Of a DNA stretch of 64,000 bases, positions 15,961-24,260 are shown piece by piece; the stretch's first letter is position 1, and each line of letters starts with the position of its first letter. The notes below the pieces were generated by a model. The model searched no databases and had not been told where the DNA came from. It was given only the letters and a program-made list of their open reading frames with translations. The translations under genes were made by a program, and so were the position numbers. Origin of the DNA: Pseudogemmobacter faecipullorum (GTDB lineage: Bacteria; Pseudomonadota; Alphaproteobacteria; Rhodobacterales; Rhodobacteraceae); contig NZ_JACDXX010000008.1 of NCBI RefSeq assembly GCF_020539525.1, positions 1-64,000 on the forward strand, read 5' to 3'.

Positions 15961-16535
15961 GACCATTAACGCAACCCTAAAATCTCCTGAGCCGCAGACT
16001 TGCAAGGCTCGTCCTACTGATACCACCAAGAAGGGTTCAGGCGGTTCCCGCTCCTTCGTTCCATGGTGTGATCGCAAATCCTAATCCCCGGTAAGCTGGA
16101 TCGTTTTATTCGGCGCTTTGCGCAAACGGTCTAAGTCGAGCTTACAGAGCCAAAGGCTCCCCCTCCCCTAAAACACAAGGGGGAGGGGTTGGGGGGTTCG
16201 GGGGGATAGGGGAGGGGGTGAAACCCCTTCCCCTGTCCCCCCGCGCTACGTTTCCAAGGGCGCTACGTTCAGCAGTTAGCATGGCCTGCCCATTCGCTTG
16301 CGCGCGCTGCATTCGCCCGATTAGAACAAGTAGCACTAAGCCCCGGTCACCGCTCTTTCCAAACAGGGCTGTAGGTGGCCGGGGCGTGGTTCGATTTGTG
16401 CAATGTTGCATAATGTAAAGTCTCGGTGCCGAGTGATATTGTTCCTGATTCGATCACGGCATAAAAAGTAGTCAACCCCTATTGACTCCCCCTATATCTT
16501 GTGCCATCCACAAGATGCGCTAATGTGAAAGTTGT
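15961..16535. other. non-coding phage end: hairpins, short direct repeats, possible origin
   Basis: There is no supported gene. The stretch holds a 9-bp hairpin at 16160-16188 (CCCCTCCCC/GGGGAGGGG), a longer G-rich hairpin at 16200-16242 (about 19 pairs with two G-T wobbles), and a 10-base direct repeat at 16243 and 16260. An A/T-rich tail follows. Replication or packaging signals are expected at such a place in a microvirus genome. Confidence 0.5.
16243..16269 (+). repeat. iteron-like 10-bp direct repeat, period 17
   Basis: GCGCTACGTT occurs at 16243-16252 and again at 16260-16269, directly after the long G-rich hairpin. The phased repeat next to a hairpin is compatible with an initiator-binding site. 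Confidence 0.5.
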
Positions 16536-16563
16536 CTTTTACACTTTTCATATTATGCGTTCA
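16536..16563 (-). other. possible dif/XerCD-like site near prophage right end
   Basis: Read on the minus strand the 28 bases split into TGAACGCATAA, spacer TATGAA and AAGTGTAAAAG. The left arm shares CGCATAA with the XerC arm of E. coli dif and the right arm shares the TGTxAAA core of the XerD arm. It sits between the phage end and the host operon, where an attachment site would be expected. I found no matching second copy on the left side, so the assignment is tentative. Confidence 0.3.
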
Positions 16564-16587
16564 GTGCCATCTCAGCGCCGGAATTGT

Positions 16588-16659
16588 CAGGCTCAGGCAG
16601 ATCGTGTCGCCTGAGCCTGTCGTGGCGTAGTCTTTCCATCAGGCAGTCTTTCCTGCCTG
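16588..16659. other. two consecutive hairpins downstream of the thi operon
   Basis: CAGGCTCAGGC/GCCTGAGCCTG (11-bp stem, 16588-16619) and CAGGCAG/CTGCCTG (7-bp stem, 16640-16659) follow the last thi gene in its direction of transcription. Neither has a T-run, so they may act as mRNA 3'-end stabilisers rather than simple terminators. Confidence 0.4.
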
Positions 16660-16730
16660 CGAACACATCGCCACAGAAATAAATACAATCCGGGTTCTGT
16701 CTGCTTTTCCGGGCTGTAGCGACCGATTTT

Positions 16731-17459
16731 TCAGATCGGCCCGAAGTGGCGGAAAGCGCGGTGGACGAGCTGGCCAATGATCATGTGGAATGTCAGCGCG
16801 ATCAGGCTTACCATGGCAAGCGCCGCGAAGGTCAGGTCGATCTTCATGCGGCCATTGGCATGGATCATCACCGCGCCAAGCCCTTCGGAGCCACCCACCC
16901 ATTCGCCGATCACCGCCCCGACAGGCGCATAGACCGCAGCGAGTTTCAGCCCGCTTCCCAGCATCGGCAGGGCCATCGGAATGCGGATATGCAGCAAGAT
17001 GCGCCATTCCTTCGCCTCTAATGTGCGCGCAAGCTCGAGACAGGCCGAAGAGCTGCGCTCAAGCCCGTCGGAAAAGGCCGATGCCACGGGAAAAAAGCAG
17101 ATCAGGGCGGCGACGACGATCTTGGGCGCCATGCCATAGCCGAGCCAGAGCGTCAGGATCGGCGCCAGCGCGAAAATGGGGATGACCTGGGTGACCAGCA
17201 GCACCGGCCGCAGGTTGCGGCCAAGGGCGGGAAAGGCGGTCATGGCAATCGCCAGAATGGCCCCCGCCCCGAGGGCAAAACCGGCGAGGATCTCGGTCAG
17301 GGTCCGCAAAGCGGCAGCACCCAGCAGCTGATGATGCAGGATCAGAGCCTCGGCGACGCGCCCGGGCCCCGGCAGCAGATAGGGCGGCAGGCCTGCCGCC
17401 AGGACCAGCATTTGCCACAGGCCCAGCAAGATCGCCCCGCACAGAAACAGCCGTCTCAT
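16731..17459 (-). CDS. thiX: thiamine-precursor ABC transporter permease (ThiX)
   Basis: This 242-residue binding-protein-dependent permease has about six membrane segments (GAILLGLWQMLVLAAGLPPY at the start) and the cytoplasmic loop EWRILLHIRIPMALPMLGSG, the EAA motif that docks on the ATPase. The type is that of TauC/SsuC/ThiX. Its place as last gene of the thi operon, overlapping thiZ by four bases, identifies the substrate as a pyrimidine precursor of thiamine such as formylaminopyrimidine. The cluster includes TenA, its usual partner. Confidence 0.85.
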   Translation of the reverse strand: MRRLFLCGAILLGLWQMLVLAAGLPPYLLPGPGRVAEALILHHQLLGAAALRTLTEILAGFALGAGAILAIAMTAFPALGRNLRPVLLVTQVIPIFALAPILTLWLGYGMAPKIVVAALICFFPVASAFSDGLERSSSACLELARTLEAKEWRILLHIRIPMALPMLGSGLKLAAVYAPVGAVIGEWVGGSEGLGAVMIHANGRMKIDLTFAALAMVSLIALTFHMIIGQLVHRAFRHFGPI

Positions 17460-18163
17460 GGCATCATGCCCTCAGTGATAAGCTGCGCAAGCAGGGCCGC
17501 CTGGCAGGCAAGGGTCGCAGCATCGCCCGGCAGGCGCGGCGGCTGGCTTTGCGGCGGGGGCAGCCCGGTCAGGCCGGTTTCGGTCAGAACAAAGATATGA
17601 TCCGACAGGCGGGCGGCCTCGGCCGGATCATGGGTGACCATCAGCACCGTCCGTCCCTTCAGCAGCCCCGCGGCCAGATCCTGCATCATCAGGCGCATCC
17701 GCGCATCCAGCGCCGAAAACGGCTCATCCAGCAGGATGAGCGGGCGATCCTCCATCAGCACCCGTGCCAGTGCAACCCGCTGGCACTGCCCGCCCGAGAG
17801 TTCGGGCGGGTATCTGGCCCCATGTCCGGCCAGGCCGGTCTCTTCGAGGATAGAGGCGAGCCGGGCCTGATCGGGGCGCTCGCCGCGCAGGCGCGCGCCC
17901 AGAGCGGCATTCTGCCGGACCGTCAGCCATGGCAGCAAAGCGGGATCCTGGGCCATCAGGGCGAGCGGAACCCGGTTTTCTACCCTTCCCTGAAAGGTGC
18001 CGCCGATCGGCAGATCCGCGATCAGGCGCAGCAGGGTTGACTTGCCCACCCCCGACGGCCCCAGCAGAGAGGTCCAGCTGCCTGGCCGGAGCTGCAAAGT
18101 GAGCGGCGCGAAAAGCGGTCGTCCGGCCATGCAGACCTGACCCGACACTGTGACAGCTTTCAT
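17456..18163 (-). CDS. thiZ: thiamine-precursor ABC transporter ATPase (ThiZ)
   Basis: The 235-residue ATPase has Walker A GPSGVGKSTLLRLI near residue 37, the signature LSGGQCQRVALARVLM, Walker B PLILLDEPFSALD and the switch histidine in LMVTHDPAEAARLSD. It is short, like other members of the SsuB/ThiZ group. It energises ThiX for import of thiamine pyrimidine precursors. It overlaps tenA and thiX by four bases at either end, consistent with coupled translation in one operon. Confidence 0.85.
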   Translation of the reverse strand: MKAVTVSGQVCMAGRPLFAPLTLQLRPGSWTSLLGPSGVGKSTLLRLIADLPIGGTFQGRVENRVPLALMAQDPALLPWLTVRQNAALGARLRGERPDQARLASILEETGLAGHGARYPPELSGGQCQRVALARVLMEDRPLILLDEPFSALDARMRLMMQDLAAGLLKGRTVLMVTHDPAEAARLSDHIFVLTETGLTGLPPPQSQPPRLPGDAATLACQAALLAQLITEGMMP

Positions 18164-18837
18164 GCGCGGCCAAGGCCCCAGAACCCGGCCTCAAGCTCGG
18201 TCGCGGTGATGAAATGCCGCTCGAGGTCTTTCCAGCGTGGCAGATTTTGCGCCTCACCTCCCAGCCGCGAGCACACGGCCTGATCAATCAGCGCCCCGGT
18301 GTCACGACAAAGCTGCTGATATTCCGCACTGCCATAGGTTTCGATCCAGTCGCGATAGCGGGTCTCGCCGCTCTCGCGCAGCAATCTTGCGCCGATCTCG
18401 CCATAGCCCAGCACACAAGGCGCGAGGGCGGCCAGCAGGTCGAGAAAATCGCCGGAATAGCCGGTCTCCAGCACATAGCGGGTATAGGCCAGGTTTTCGG
18501 GGGCCTCGCGCGTCGCCTCGAGGATCTCGCGGCTGATCCCTGCGGCCTCGCAGCTGCGGATATGCAGATCCATCTCGAAATGCAGCAGTGCATGGACGGT
18601 GGCGCTCGCGGCCTTCATTTCCTCCAGAGAACCGGCTTTGACCACCGCCAGCGACCAGGCGCGGGAGAAATGGATCAGAAACACATAATCCTGCTGCAGG
18701 TAATTCAGGAAGGCGGCTTCGGGCAAGGTGCCGCTCCGCAGGCCTTCGACAAAGGCATGGCGGCTATAGGCCTGCCAGGTCTCGCCCGCCGCGGCCCGCC
18801 AGGCGGCAAAGCTTTCGCCGTAATCGGGGCCGCTCAT
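18160..18837 (-). CDS. tenA: aminopyrimidine aminohydrolase / thiaminase II (TenA)
   Basis: This 225-residue TenA-fold helical protein has LRSGTLPEAAFLNYLQQDYV, FLIHFSRAWSLAV, and the catalytic cysteine in AALAPCVLGYGEIG. It hydrolyses aminomethyl-pyrimidine (derived from degraded thiamine) to hydroxymethyl-pyrimidine, which ThiD then phosphorylates. It sits between the binding protein ThiY and the ATPase ThiZ with four-base overlaps, the standard arrangement of the salvage branch. A heme-oxygenase-like PqqC protein would have a similar fold, but the context excludes it. Confidence 0.9.
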   Translation of the reverse strand: MSGPDYGESFAAWRAAAGETWQAYSRHAFVEGLRSGTLPEAAFLNYLQQDYVFLIHFSRAWSLAVVKAGSLEEMKAASATVHALLHFEMDLHIRSCEAAGISREILEATREAPENLAYTRYVLETGYSGDFLDLLAALAPCVLGYGEIGARLLRESGETRYRDWIETYGSAEYQQLCRDTGALIDQAVCSRLGGEAQNLPRWKDLERHFITATELEAGFWGLGRA

Positions 18838-19784
18838 CGCTTTGCCCCCGGATCAATGGCCAGTTTCTCCACCGGCAGGATCGAGGGGATCAGGCCCGCC
18901 GCATGCAAAAAAGCCTCAAAACGGGCATAGCGCCCGTGATCCAGCGCGGCCGGGCTATGGGCAAAGCGCGGCAGGGTATCGCTCCAGGCGCGGGCGTTCA
19001 GCTCATCGCTCAGATCGGGGCCGCTGGCGGCGAAAATCGTAAAAGCTTCCTCGGGATGGTTCAGCATATATTCACCGGCCTGCCCGACCGCCGCCAGAAA
19101 GCGGTTGATCCGGTCGTGATCAAGGCTTTCGGCATTGGCGATGAAGATCAGCTCGTCATAGGTGGGCAGGCCGTTTTCCTCAGGGTAGAAGCAGCGTCCC
19201 CCGGCCCCCGCGAGGCGCATCTGCGTCAGCTCAAAATTGCGAAAGGCGCCGATCACCGCATCGACCTGCCCGGTCAGAAGCGAGGGGGTGAGCGACCAGT
19301 TGACATTGATCATCTCAACATCGGCCATGGTCAGATCCACCGAGGCCAGCATGGCCGACATCATCGCCTCTTCGACCCCCGAGACCGAATAGCCGATCTT
19401 TTTGCCACGCAGATCGCCAAGGCTCTGCACCGGGCCATCCGCATGCACCATCAGGCAGTTCAGCGGCGTCGCGATCAGCGTGCCGACCCGGATCAGCGGC
19501 AGCCCCTCATGCACCTGAAGATGCAGCTGCGGCTGATAGCTGACCGCCAGATCGGCGCGCCCTGCCGCCACCAGCTTTGGCGGCTCGGTCGGATCTGCCG
19601 GGGCGATGATCTCAACCTCCAGCCCCTGATCGGCGAAGAACCCGCGTTCCTGCGCCAGAATGATCGGAGCATGGTCAGGGTTTACATACCAGTCGAGGAT
19701 CAGCGTCAGGGGCTCGCTGGCCAGCGCGGGTGCGGCGCTGAACAGGCCAGTGGCCAGAGCAAAGGCGAAGCGCTTCAAAATCAT
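18834..19784 (-). CDS. thiY: thiamine-precursor ABC substrate-binding protein (ThiY)
   Basis: The 316-residue NMT1/THI5-like periplasmic protein starts with a clear signal peptide (MILKRFAFALATGLFSAAPA, then LA|SEP). The mature part has LTLILDWYVNPDHAPIILAQ, ERGFFADQGLEVEIIAP, GKKIGYSVSGVEEAMMSAML and EENGLPTYDELIFI, all typical of ThiY. An upstream extension of the frame to 19985 lies antisense to thiF and is rejected; ATG 19784 has a GGAATG site. It binds formylaminopyrimidine for ThiXZ. The start overlaps the end of thiF by four bases. Confidence 0.88.
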   Translation of the reverse strand: MILKRFAFALATGLFSAAPALASEPLTLILDWYVNPDHAPIILAQERGFFADQGLEVEIIAPADPTEPPKLVAAGRADLAVSYQPQLHLQVHEGLPLIRVGTLIATPLNCLMVHADGPVQSLGDLRGKKIGYSVSGVEEAMMSAMLASVDLTMADVEMINVNWSLTPSLLTGQVDAVIGAFRNFELTQMRLAGAGGRCFYPEENGLPTYDELIFIANAESLDHDRINRFLAAVGQAGEYMLNHPEEAFTIFAASGPDLSDELNARAWSDTLPRFAHSPAALDHGRYARFEAFLHAAGLIPSILPVEKLAIDPGAKR

Positions 19785-20767
19785 GTAACATTCCTTTCCG
19801 GAAGGGGGAGATCGGCCATCAGAACGATGGGGCCAGTGCAACAGGGCCGCAGCCGCTCGGCCGCGCGCCAGGCGCGCAGGCCTGAGCGACAGACGAAAAC
19901 CGCGCGCTGGCCCTGGCCGGGTTTCGGGCCGCTGGGGCCAAAGGCCCCGACGGGCAGGCGCAGGGCCTCTGGGGTGACCGGGCAAGGCGCTTCATCTGCC
20001 CCGCGCAGATCAACGACGAAATCTCCGGGGCGCAGCCCGGAGCGGGCGATGAAGGGAAAATGGCTGACCGGCTCGGGCGCGCTGTCAAAGCGAAAGCTGC
20101 TGCAGCGAAAACCCGTCATATCATAGCGCAGGATCTGCCCGAGGGGGGAGGGCTGCTGCCCGGTCAGGACCGCCAGCGCCATCTGCGCCTGCACCAGCCC
20201 CATCATGCCGACAACCGGGCCGAGCACACCTGCCGTGGCGCAGCTGGCAAGGGTTTCGGGCAGATCGGGAAAGACCGCGCGCAGCGAAGGCGCCCGCTGG
20301 CAAAAGCCGCCGACATAGCCCGAGAGCCCCAGAACCGAGGCTGAGATCAAAGGCCTGCCGCGCTGCAGGCAGAGATCCGAAAGCGTATAGCTGACCGCGA
20401 AACTATCGGCGCAATCGAGCACCAGATCCGCCGCTTCGATCAGGCCCGGGGCATTGGCGGGGGTCAGCCAGTCCAGCACCGGAACCAGGCTTACCTCCGG
20501 GTTCAGCCGGTGCGCGACCTCTGACGCCGCCAGGGCTTTGGGCTGGCCGATATGGCCGGCATAGATCGGCTGGCGGTGCAGATTGCCGGTCTCGACCAGA
20601 TCGGGATCGACCAGGGTTATCCGCCCGATCCCGGCACCGGTCAGATATTGCAATACCGGCACGCCAAGCCCGCCTGCCCCCACAATCAGAACATGCGCCA
20701 CGCGGATCCGCGCCTGCCCCTGCTGGCCGATTTCGGGCAGGATCTCCTGCCTTGCATAGCGGCTCAT
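19781..20767 (-). CDS. thiF: ThiF/MoeB-type adenylyltransferase with C-terminal rhodanese domain
   Basis: The protein has 328 residues. The N-terminal E1-like domain carries VLIVGAGGLGVPVLQYLTGA, the Mg-ATP motif DPDLVETGNLHRQPIYAG and DLVLDCADSF. The last 90 residues form a short rhodanese-like domain (GDFVVDLRG, VFVCRSGLRAWRAAERL) with a candidate persulfide cysteine. It adenylates the C-terminal glycine of ThiS before sulfur transfer. The CxxC pairs that bind zinc in most MoeB/ThiF proteins are not seen: where CYRCLFP is usual this protein has SLRAVFPD, while SCATAGVLGPVVG is kept. It overlaps thiE and thiY. Confidence 0.85.
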   Translation of the reverse strand: MSRYARQEILPEIGQQGQARIRVAHVLIVGAGGLGVPVLQYLTGAGIGRITLVDPDLVETGNLHRQPIYAGHIGQPKALAASEVAHRLNPEVSLVPVLDWLTPANAPGLIEAADLVLDCADSFAVSYTLSDLCLQRGRPLISASVLGLSGYVGGFCQRAPSLRAVFPDLPETLASCATAGVLGPVVGMMGLVQAQMALAVLTGQQPSPLGQILRYDMTGFRCSSFRFDSAPEPVSHFPFIARSGLRPGDFVVDLRGADEAPCPVTPEALRLPVGAFGPSGPKPGQGQRAVFVCRSGLRAWRAAERLRPCCTGPIVLMADLPLPERNVT

Positions 20768-21360
20768 TGCGTGGCCGCCAGCCAGGCTCTGAGCCTGGCT
20801 TCGGGGGATGGGTTCAGGGTGATATCAGTCACGGCCGAGACGATATCGGCCCCGGCGGCAAAAGCCTCGGGCGCGCGCGCGATGGTCAGGCCACCGATGG
20901 CCACCAGGGGGATATCGCCGATCCGCGCCTTCCATCCGGTCAGCTTTGCGCAGCCCTGCTCATGCCATTTCATCTGTTTGAGGATGGTGGGCCAGACCGG
21001 ACCGAGCGCGATATAATCGGGCGAAAGGGCGAGCGCACGGTCAAGCTCGGCCTCGTCATGGGTCGAGACCCCAAGGCGCAGCCCCGCCCTGCGGATGGCG
21101 CCCAGATCAGCGCTGTCCAGATCCTCCTGGCCCAGATGCAGCCAGTCGCAGCCTTCCTCAATTGCGATCTGCCAGTAGTCATTCACCACCAGGATGGCCC
21201 CGGCCGCCCGGCACAGATCCCTGGCGCGGCGGATTTCGCTCCGGACCTCGGGGGTCGGGCGATCCTTGATGCGCAGCTGCACCAGCTTCACCCCCAAGGG
21301 CAGCATCCTTGCGATCCAGCCGGCATTTTCGAAAATCGGGTAGAAACGGGGCAATGTCAT
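20764..21360 (-). CDS. thiE: thiamine-phosphate synthase (ThiE)
   Basis: This 198-residue TIM barrel has [67 protein letters not shown] and [20 protein letters not shown], the phosphate-binding end of the barrel. It condenses hydroxymethylpyrimidine diphosphate with thiazole phosphate to thiamine phosphate. TenI, a ThiE-like thiazole tautomerase, is the alternative; no second ThiE copy is in the window, so ThiE is favoured but TenI activity cannot be excluded. Four-base overlaps join it to thiG and thiF. Confidence 0.82.
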   Translation of the reverse strand: MTLPRFYPIFENAGWIARMLPLGVKLVQLRIKDRPTPEVRSEIRRARDLCRAAGAILVVNDYWQIAIEEGCDWLHLGQEDLDSADLGAIRRAGLRLGVSTHDEAELDRALALSPDYIALGPVWPTILKQMKWHEQGCAKLTGWKARIGDIPLVAIGGLTIARAPEAFAAGADIVSAVTDITLNPSPEARLRAWLAATQ

Positions 21361-22121
21361 GCAAGAAACGCCTTTCCGATCACCGGGGTAGAGGGCGCCG
21401 CCATATCCCGTGCCTCCATCGGATCGGCGCGGTAGGCCGCTGCCCCGGCCTCAATCGCCAGGGCCATGGCGCGCGCCATAGCCACCGGATCACCGGCCTT
21501 TGCCACCGCACTGTTGAGCAGCACCGCGTCATAGCCCAGCTGCATCGCCTCGGCGGCATGGCTGGGCAGGCCGATCCCGGCATCAACCACCAGAACCGCC
21601 TCGGGAAACTCTGCCCGCAGGGCCCGCAAGCCATAGGGGTTGTTCAGCCCGAGACCCGATCCGATCGGCGCGCCCCAGGGCATCAGCACCTCGCATCCGG
21701 CTGAGCAGAGCTTTTCGCAAAGGATCAGATCCTCGGTGCAATAGGGAAAAACCTTAAACCCTTCGGCACAAAGGATCTGCGCTGCCTCAGCCAGGGCAAA
21801 GACATCGGGCTGCAGGCTGTCGCTATGGCCGATCACCTCCAGCTTGATCCAGTCGGTGCCAAAGAATTCGCGGGCCATATGCGCGGTGGTGACCGCCTCT
21901 TTTACGCTGTAGCAACCGGCGGTATTGGGCAGGATATGGGTGCCAAGCCCTTTGATCAGTTCCCAGAATGCCTGGCCGCCGCCCTGTTCGCGCCGCAGGC
22001 TGACAGTGGCGATACCGGCTTTCGATTGGGCAAAGGCCCGGGCCAGAATGGCGGGCGAGGGATATTGCGCCGTGCCAAGCATCAGGGCGCTTTCCACCGG
22101 CGTGCCATAGAAGAGCGGCAT
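21357..22121 (-). CDS. thiG: thiazole synthase (ThiG)
   Basis: The 254-residue barrel enzyme has [20 protein letters not shown], the Schiff-base lysine in [45 protein letters not shown] and [20 protein letters not shown]. It forms the thiazole phosphate ring from deoxyxylulose phosphate, dehydroglycine supplied by ThiO, and the ThiS thiocarboxylate. Length and motifs are normal. It overlaps thiE and lies three bases from thiS. Confidence 0.93.
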   Translation of the reverse strand: MPLFYGTPVESALMLGTAQYPSPAILARAFAQSKAGIATVSLRREQGGGQAFWELIKGLGTHILPNTAGCYSVKEAVTTAHMAREFFGTDWIKLEVIGHSDSLQPDVFALAEAAQILCAEGFKVFPYCTEDLILCEKLCSAGCEVLMPWGAPIGSGLGLNNPYGLRALRAEFPEAVLVVDAGIGLPSHAAEAMQLGYDAVLLNSAVAKAGDPVAMARAMALAIEAGAAAYRADPMEARDMAAPSTPVIGKAFLA

Positions 22122-22124
22122 GGT

Positions 22125-22319
22125 TCAGCCCCCCTGCATCGCGGCGAGAACCTCGATCCGGTCACCCTTGCAGATCGGGGTCGTGCCGCGCAGCGTCAGG
22201 GGCACGAAATCGCCGTTGCGGGCGGTGGCGACTTTGGCGCCAAAGCCCTGTTCGAGCAAAAGCGCCTGCAATGTCGCGGCCGCTGTGCACTTTACCTCGC
22301 CATTGAGAATGATCTCCAT
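22125..22319 (-). CDS. thiS: sulfur carrier protein ThiS
   Basis: This 64-residue beta-grasp protein begins [20 protein letters not shown], has VATARNGDFVPLTLRGTTPI and ends in the required Gly-Gly (VLAAMQGG) on which the thiocarboxylate is built. It delivers sulfur to ThiG after activation by ThiF. It starts at the stop of thiO and stands directly before thiG, the usual order. Confidence 0.92.
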   Translation of the reverse strand: MEIILNGEVKCTAAATLQALLLEQGFGAKVATARNGDFVPLTLRGTTPICKGDRIEVLAAMQGG

Positions 22320-23299
22320 CAGGAAGCCTCCTTCATGAATTCGGGAATGGTGCCATGCGCGACATGGTCAGCGACCATGCCCGCCACCGCGGGCGAGAGC
22401 AGAAAGCCGTGGCGATAAAGGCCATTGGCGTAAAGCCTGCTGCCCTCGCGGCGCAGACGGGGCAGATTATCGGGAAAAGCAGGCCGGGCATCCGCGCCCA
22501 GTTCCAGCACTTCGGCCTCGCCAAAAGCCGGATGCAGCGCCCAGGCGGCGGAGAGCAGCTCCATCAGCGAGCGGGCGGTGATCACACCGCGCCGGTCGCT
22601 TTCAATCATGGTGGCGCCAAGCATGAATACGCCCTCGCCGCGCGGCACGATATAAAGCGGAATGCGTGGATGCAGCAGCCGCACCGGACGCGACAGGCTC
22701 AGCTCCGGGCAGCGCAACACCAGCATCTCCCCCCGCACGCCGCGCAGATCGGTCAGCTGGTCGCGGGCGGCAAGCCCCCGGGCGTCGATCACCAGACCGG
22801 CGGGGGTTGAGGGGCTTTCGTGATAAAAACCCACCCCCCGGGCGAGCAGTCTGCTCTGCAGCGCCTGCAGCGCTTTGCGCGGCGCCAGATGCGCCTCGTC
22901 CGGATAGAACAGGGCCGAGGAGAAGCGTCCGGCCAGATCGGGTTCCAGACTGGCAATCTGCGCCGCATCAAGGCTCTGATACCCGCGACTGCGACGGGCA
23001 AAACGGGCCAGCTCGCCCCTGTCGCGCTCTGGTGTCAGTACCAGGGTGCCCCGGCATTCGACCGCGCCGCTGTGGCGCTGCCACCAGTCGGCGGCCCTCA
23101 GGCCAAGACGCCTGACCGGCTCGGCGGCATCAACCGCCTCGCAATGCGGTGCCAGCATCCCCCCCGCCCACCACGAACAGCCAAGCGGGCCGGGTCCGGC
23201 ATTTGGATCGACCAGTTCGATCTGGTCATATCCGCGCGCGGTCAGCTCGGTGGCGATGGTCAGGCCCATCACACCCGCCCCGAGAATGCGGATCCTCAT
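22319..23299 (-). CDS. thiO: glycine oxidase (ThiO)
   Basis: The 326-residue flavoenzyme of the DAO family starts [20 protein letters not shown], a GxGxxG FAD-binding fold. It continues with [45 protein letters not shown] and [20 protein letters not shown]. It oxidises glycine to the imine used by ThiG, the oxygen-dependent route. The open frame runs upstream to 23587, but that part is antisense-like sequence over thiD; ATG 23299 gives the normal N-terminus and a four-base overlap with thiD. Confidence 0.9.
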   Translation of the reverse strand: MRIRILGAGVMGLTIATELTARGYDQIELVDPNAGPGPLGCSWWAGGMLAPHCEAVDAAEPVRRLGLRAADWWQRHSGAVECRGTLVLTPERDRGELARFARRSRGYQSLDAAQIASLEPDLAGRFSSALFYPDEAHLAPRKALQALQSRLLARGVGFYHESPSTPAGLVIDARGLAARDQLTDLRGVRGEMLVLRCPELSLSRPVRLLHPRIPLYIVPRGEGVFMLGATMIESDRRGVITARSLMELLSAAWALHPAFGEAEVLELGADARPAFPDNLPRLRREGSRLYANGLYRHGFLLSPAVAGMVADHVAHGTIPEFMKEAS

Positions 23300-24093
23300 G
23301 CCGGCCACCAGCTGTGGAAATGATGCACCGGCCCGTGACCAGAGCCGACCCCCAGCCCGTCGGCAGCCGCAATCGCCTTTTGCAGATAGCAATGCGCCTG
23401 GGAAACCGCTGCGCCGGTTTCCAGCCCCTGCGCCAGACCTGCGGCAATCGCCGCCGAGAGGGTACAGCCCGTGCCATGGGTATTGCGGGTGGCGATGCGC
23501 GGCGCGGTGAAAACCGCGGCCTCTGCGCCCAGCAAGAGATCGCTGCAGATCGCGCCCTCGGCATGGCCGCCTTTCATCAGCACCCATTGCGGCCCCATGG
23601 CCTGCAGGGCTCTGCCCTGTTCCAGCCGCGCCGCAATATCCGCCGCGCAGGGCAGCTGCAGCAGCTCTGCCGCCTCGGGCAGGTTCGGGGTCAGGACTGT
23701 GGCGAGAGGCAGAAGATGGTCGCGCAAGGCGCAGACCGCTTCGGCCTCAAGCAGCCGGTCCCCCGATTTCGCCACCATGACCGGATCGAGCACGAGGGGG
23801 ATCTGATAGGGGGCCAGAGCTTCGGCCACGCTGCGGATGATTTCTGGCCCGCCCAGCATACCGATCTTGATCGCGCCAACCGAAAGATCATCCAGCACCG
23901 CGCCGATCTGTGCCCGGACCATCTGCGGCGGGAGGGCCGCAATGGCCGTCACCGCGCGTGTATTCTGCGCCGTCACTGCGGTCACAACGCTGGCGCCATA
24001 GACGCCAAGGGCCGAAAATGTTTTCAGATCGGCCTGTATGCCAGCGCCGCCGCCACTGTCGGAACCTGCTATTGTCAATGCTATGCCTGTCAC
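23296..24093 (-). CDS. thiD: hydroxymethylpyrimidine (phosphate) kinase (ThiD)
   Basis: This 265-residue ribokinase-fold protein has [64 protein letters not shown] and the anion hole [20 protein letters not shown]. It phosphorylates hydroxymethylpyrimidine twice. As first gene of the operon it lies about 70 bases behind the TPP riboswitch, so the whole unit should be switched off by thiamine diphosphate. Confidence 0.93.
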   Translation of the reverse strand: MTGIALTIAGSDSGGGAGIQADLKTFSALGVYGASVVTAVTAQNTRAVTAIAALPPQMVRAQIGAVLDDLSVGAIKIGMLGGPEIIRSVAEALAPYQIPLVLDPVMVAKSGDRLLEAEAVCALRDHLLPLATVLTPNLPEAAELLQLPCAADIAARLEQGRALQAMGPQWVLMKGGHAEGAICSDLLLGAEAAVFTAPRIATRNTHGTGCTLSAAIAAGLAQGLETGAAVSQAHCYLQKAIAAADGLGVGSGHGPVHHFHSWWPA

Positions 24094-24159
24094 ATCGCCC
24101 TCAAAAACGGCCGACGGAATGGCATAGGAACCTGACGCAGGGCAGTATGCCCCGACGAA

Positions 24160-24260
24160 AACAAGCTACCCGTTCCCTCCGCCGGTATTAACCGGATCAG
24201 GTTCGATGGGTTAGCTTTCGCCTCTCAGCCCTGATGTCTCAGGGCACCCCAACGAGTAAT
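24160..24260 (-). promoter_or_regulatory. TPP riboswitch (thi box)
   Basis: On the minus strand the leader of thiD contains GGGGTGCCC, then CTGAGA (CAGGGCTGAGAGGCG), the AACCCATCGAACCTGATC segment, the GGTTAATACCGGCGGAGGGA segment and GGAACGGGTAGC, i.e. the conserved cores of the thiamine diphosphate riboswitch in correct order. It controls the ten-gene thi operon, most likely by masking the ribosome site of thiD or by premature termination. Confidence 0.95.

Larger units (their letters stand above)
10250..16420 (+). mobile_element. integrated Microviridae (ssDNA phage) genome
   Basis: A run of co-directional genes with pilot protein, J-like basic protein, capsid protein, amidase and HUH replication initiator gives the gene set of a microvirus in about 6 kb, a normal size for the family. 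Base composition is visibly more A/T-rich than the thi operon next to it. All major genes are open. The ends given are approximate: the left limit is placed after the repeats behind the tnsC terminator, the right one before the last A/T-rich stretch preceding the host operon. No integrase is encoded; microviruses that lysogenise are known to use host XerCD at dif. Confidence 0.8.

Noticed and set aside
15587-16084. 165-codon plus-strand frame over the Rep end
   Set aside because: It overlaps the Rep C-terminus in another frame, rich in Ser/Thr/Arg, without motifs.
16160-16242. G-rich hairpins as a Rho-independent terminator of Rep
   Set aside because: No T-run follows either stem and they lie 200 bases after the stop; replication or packaging role is more likely.
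19785-19985. Upstream extension of ThiY
   Set aside because: It overlaps the end of thiF and precedes a clear signal peptide start.
18903-20126. 407-codon plus-strand frame across thiY/thiF
   Set aside because: Shadow frame; the minus strand carries the recognisable thiamine genes with coupled overlaps.
23300-23587. Upstream extension of ThiO
   Set aside because: It overlaps thiD in another frame and lacks family similarity; the FAD motif begins directly at ATG 23299.
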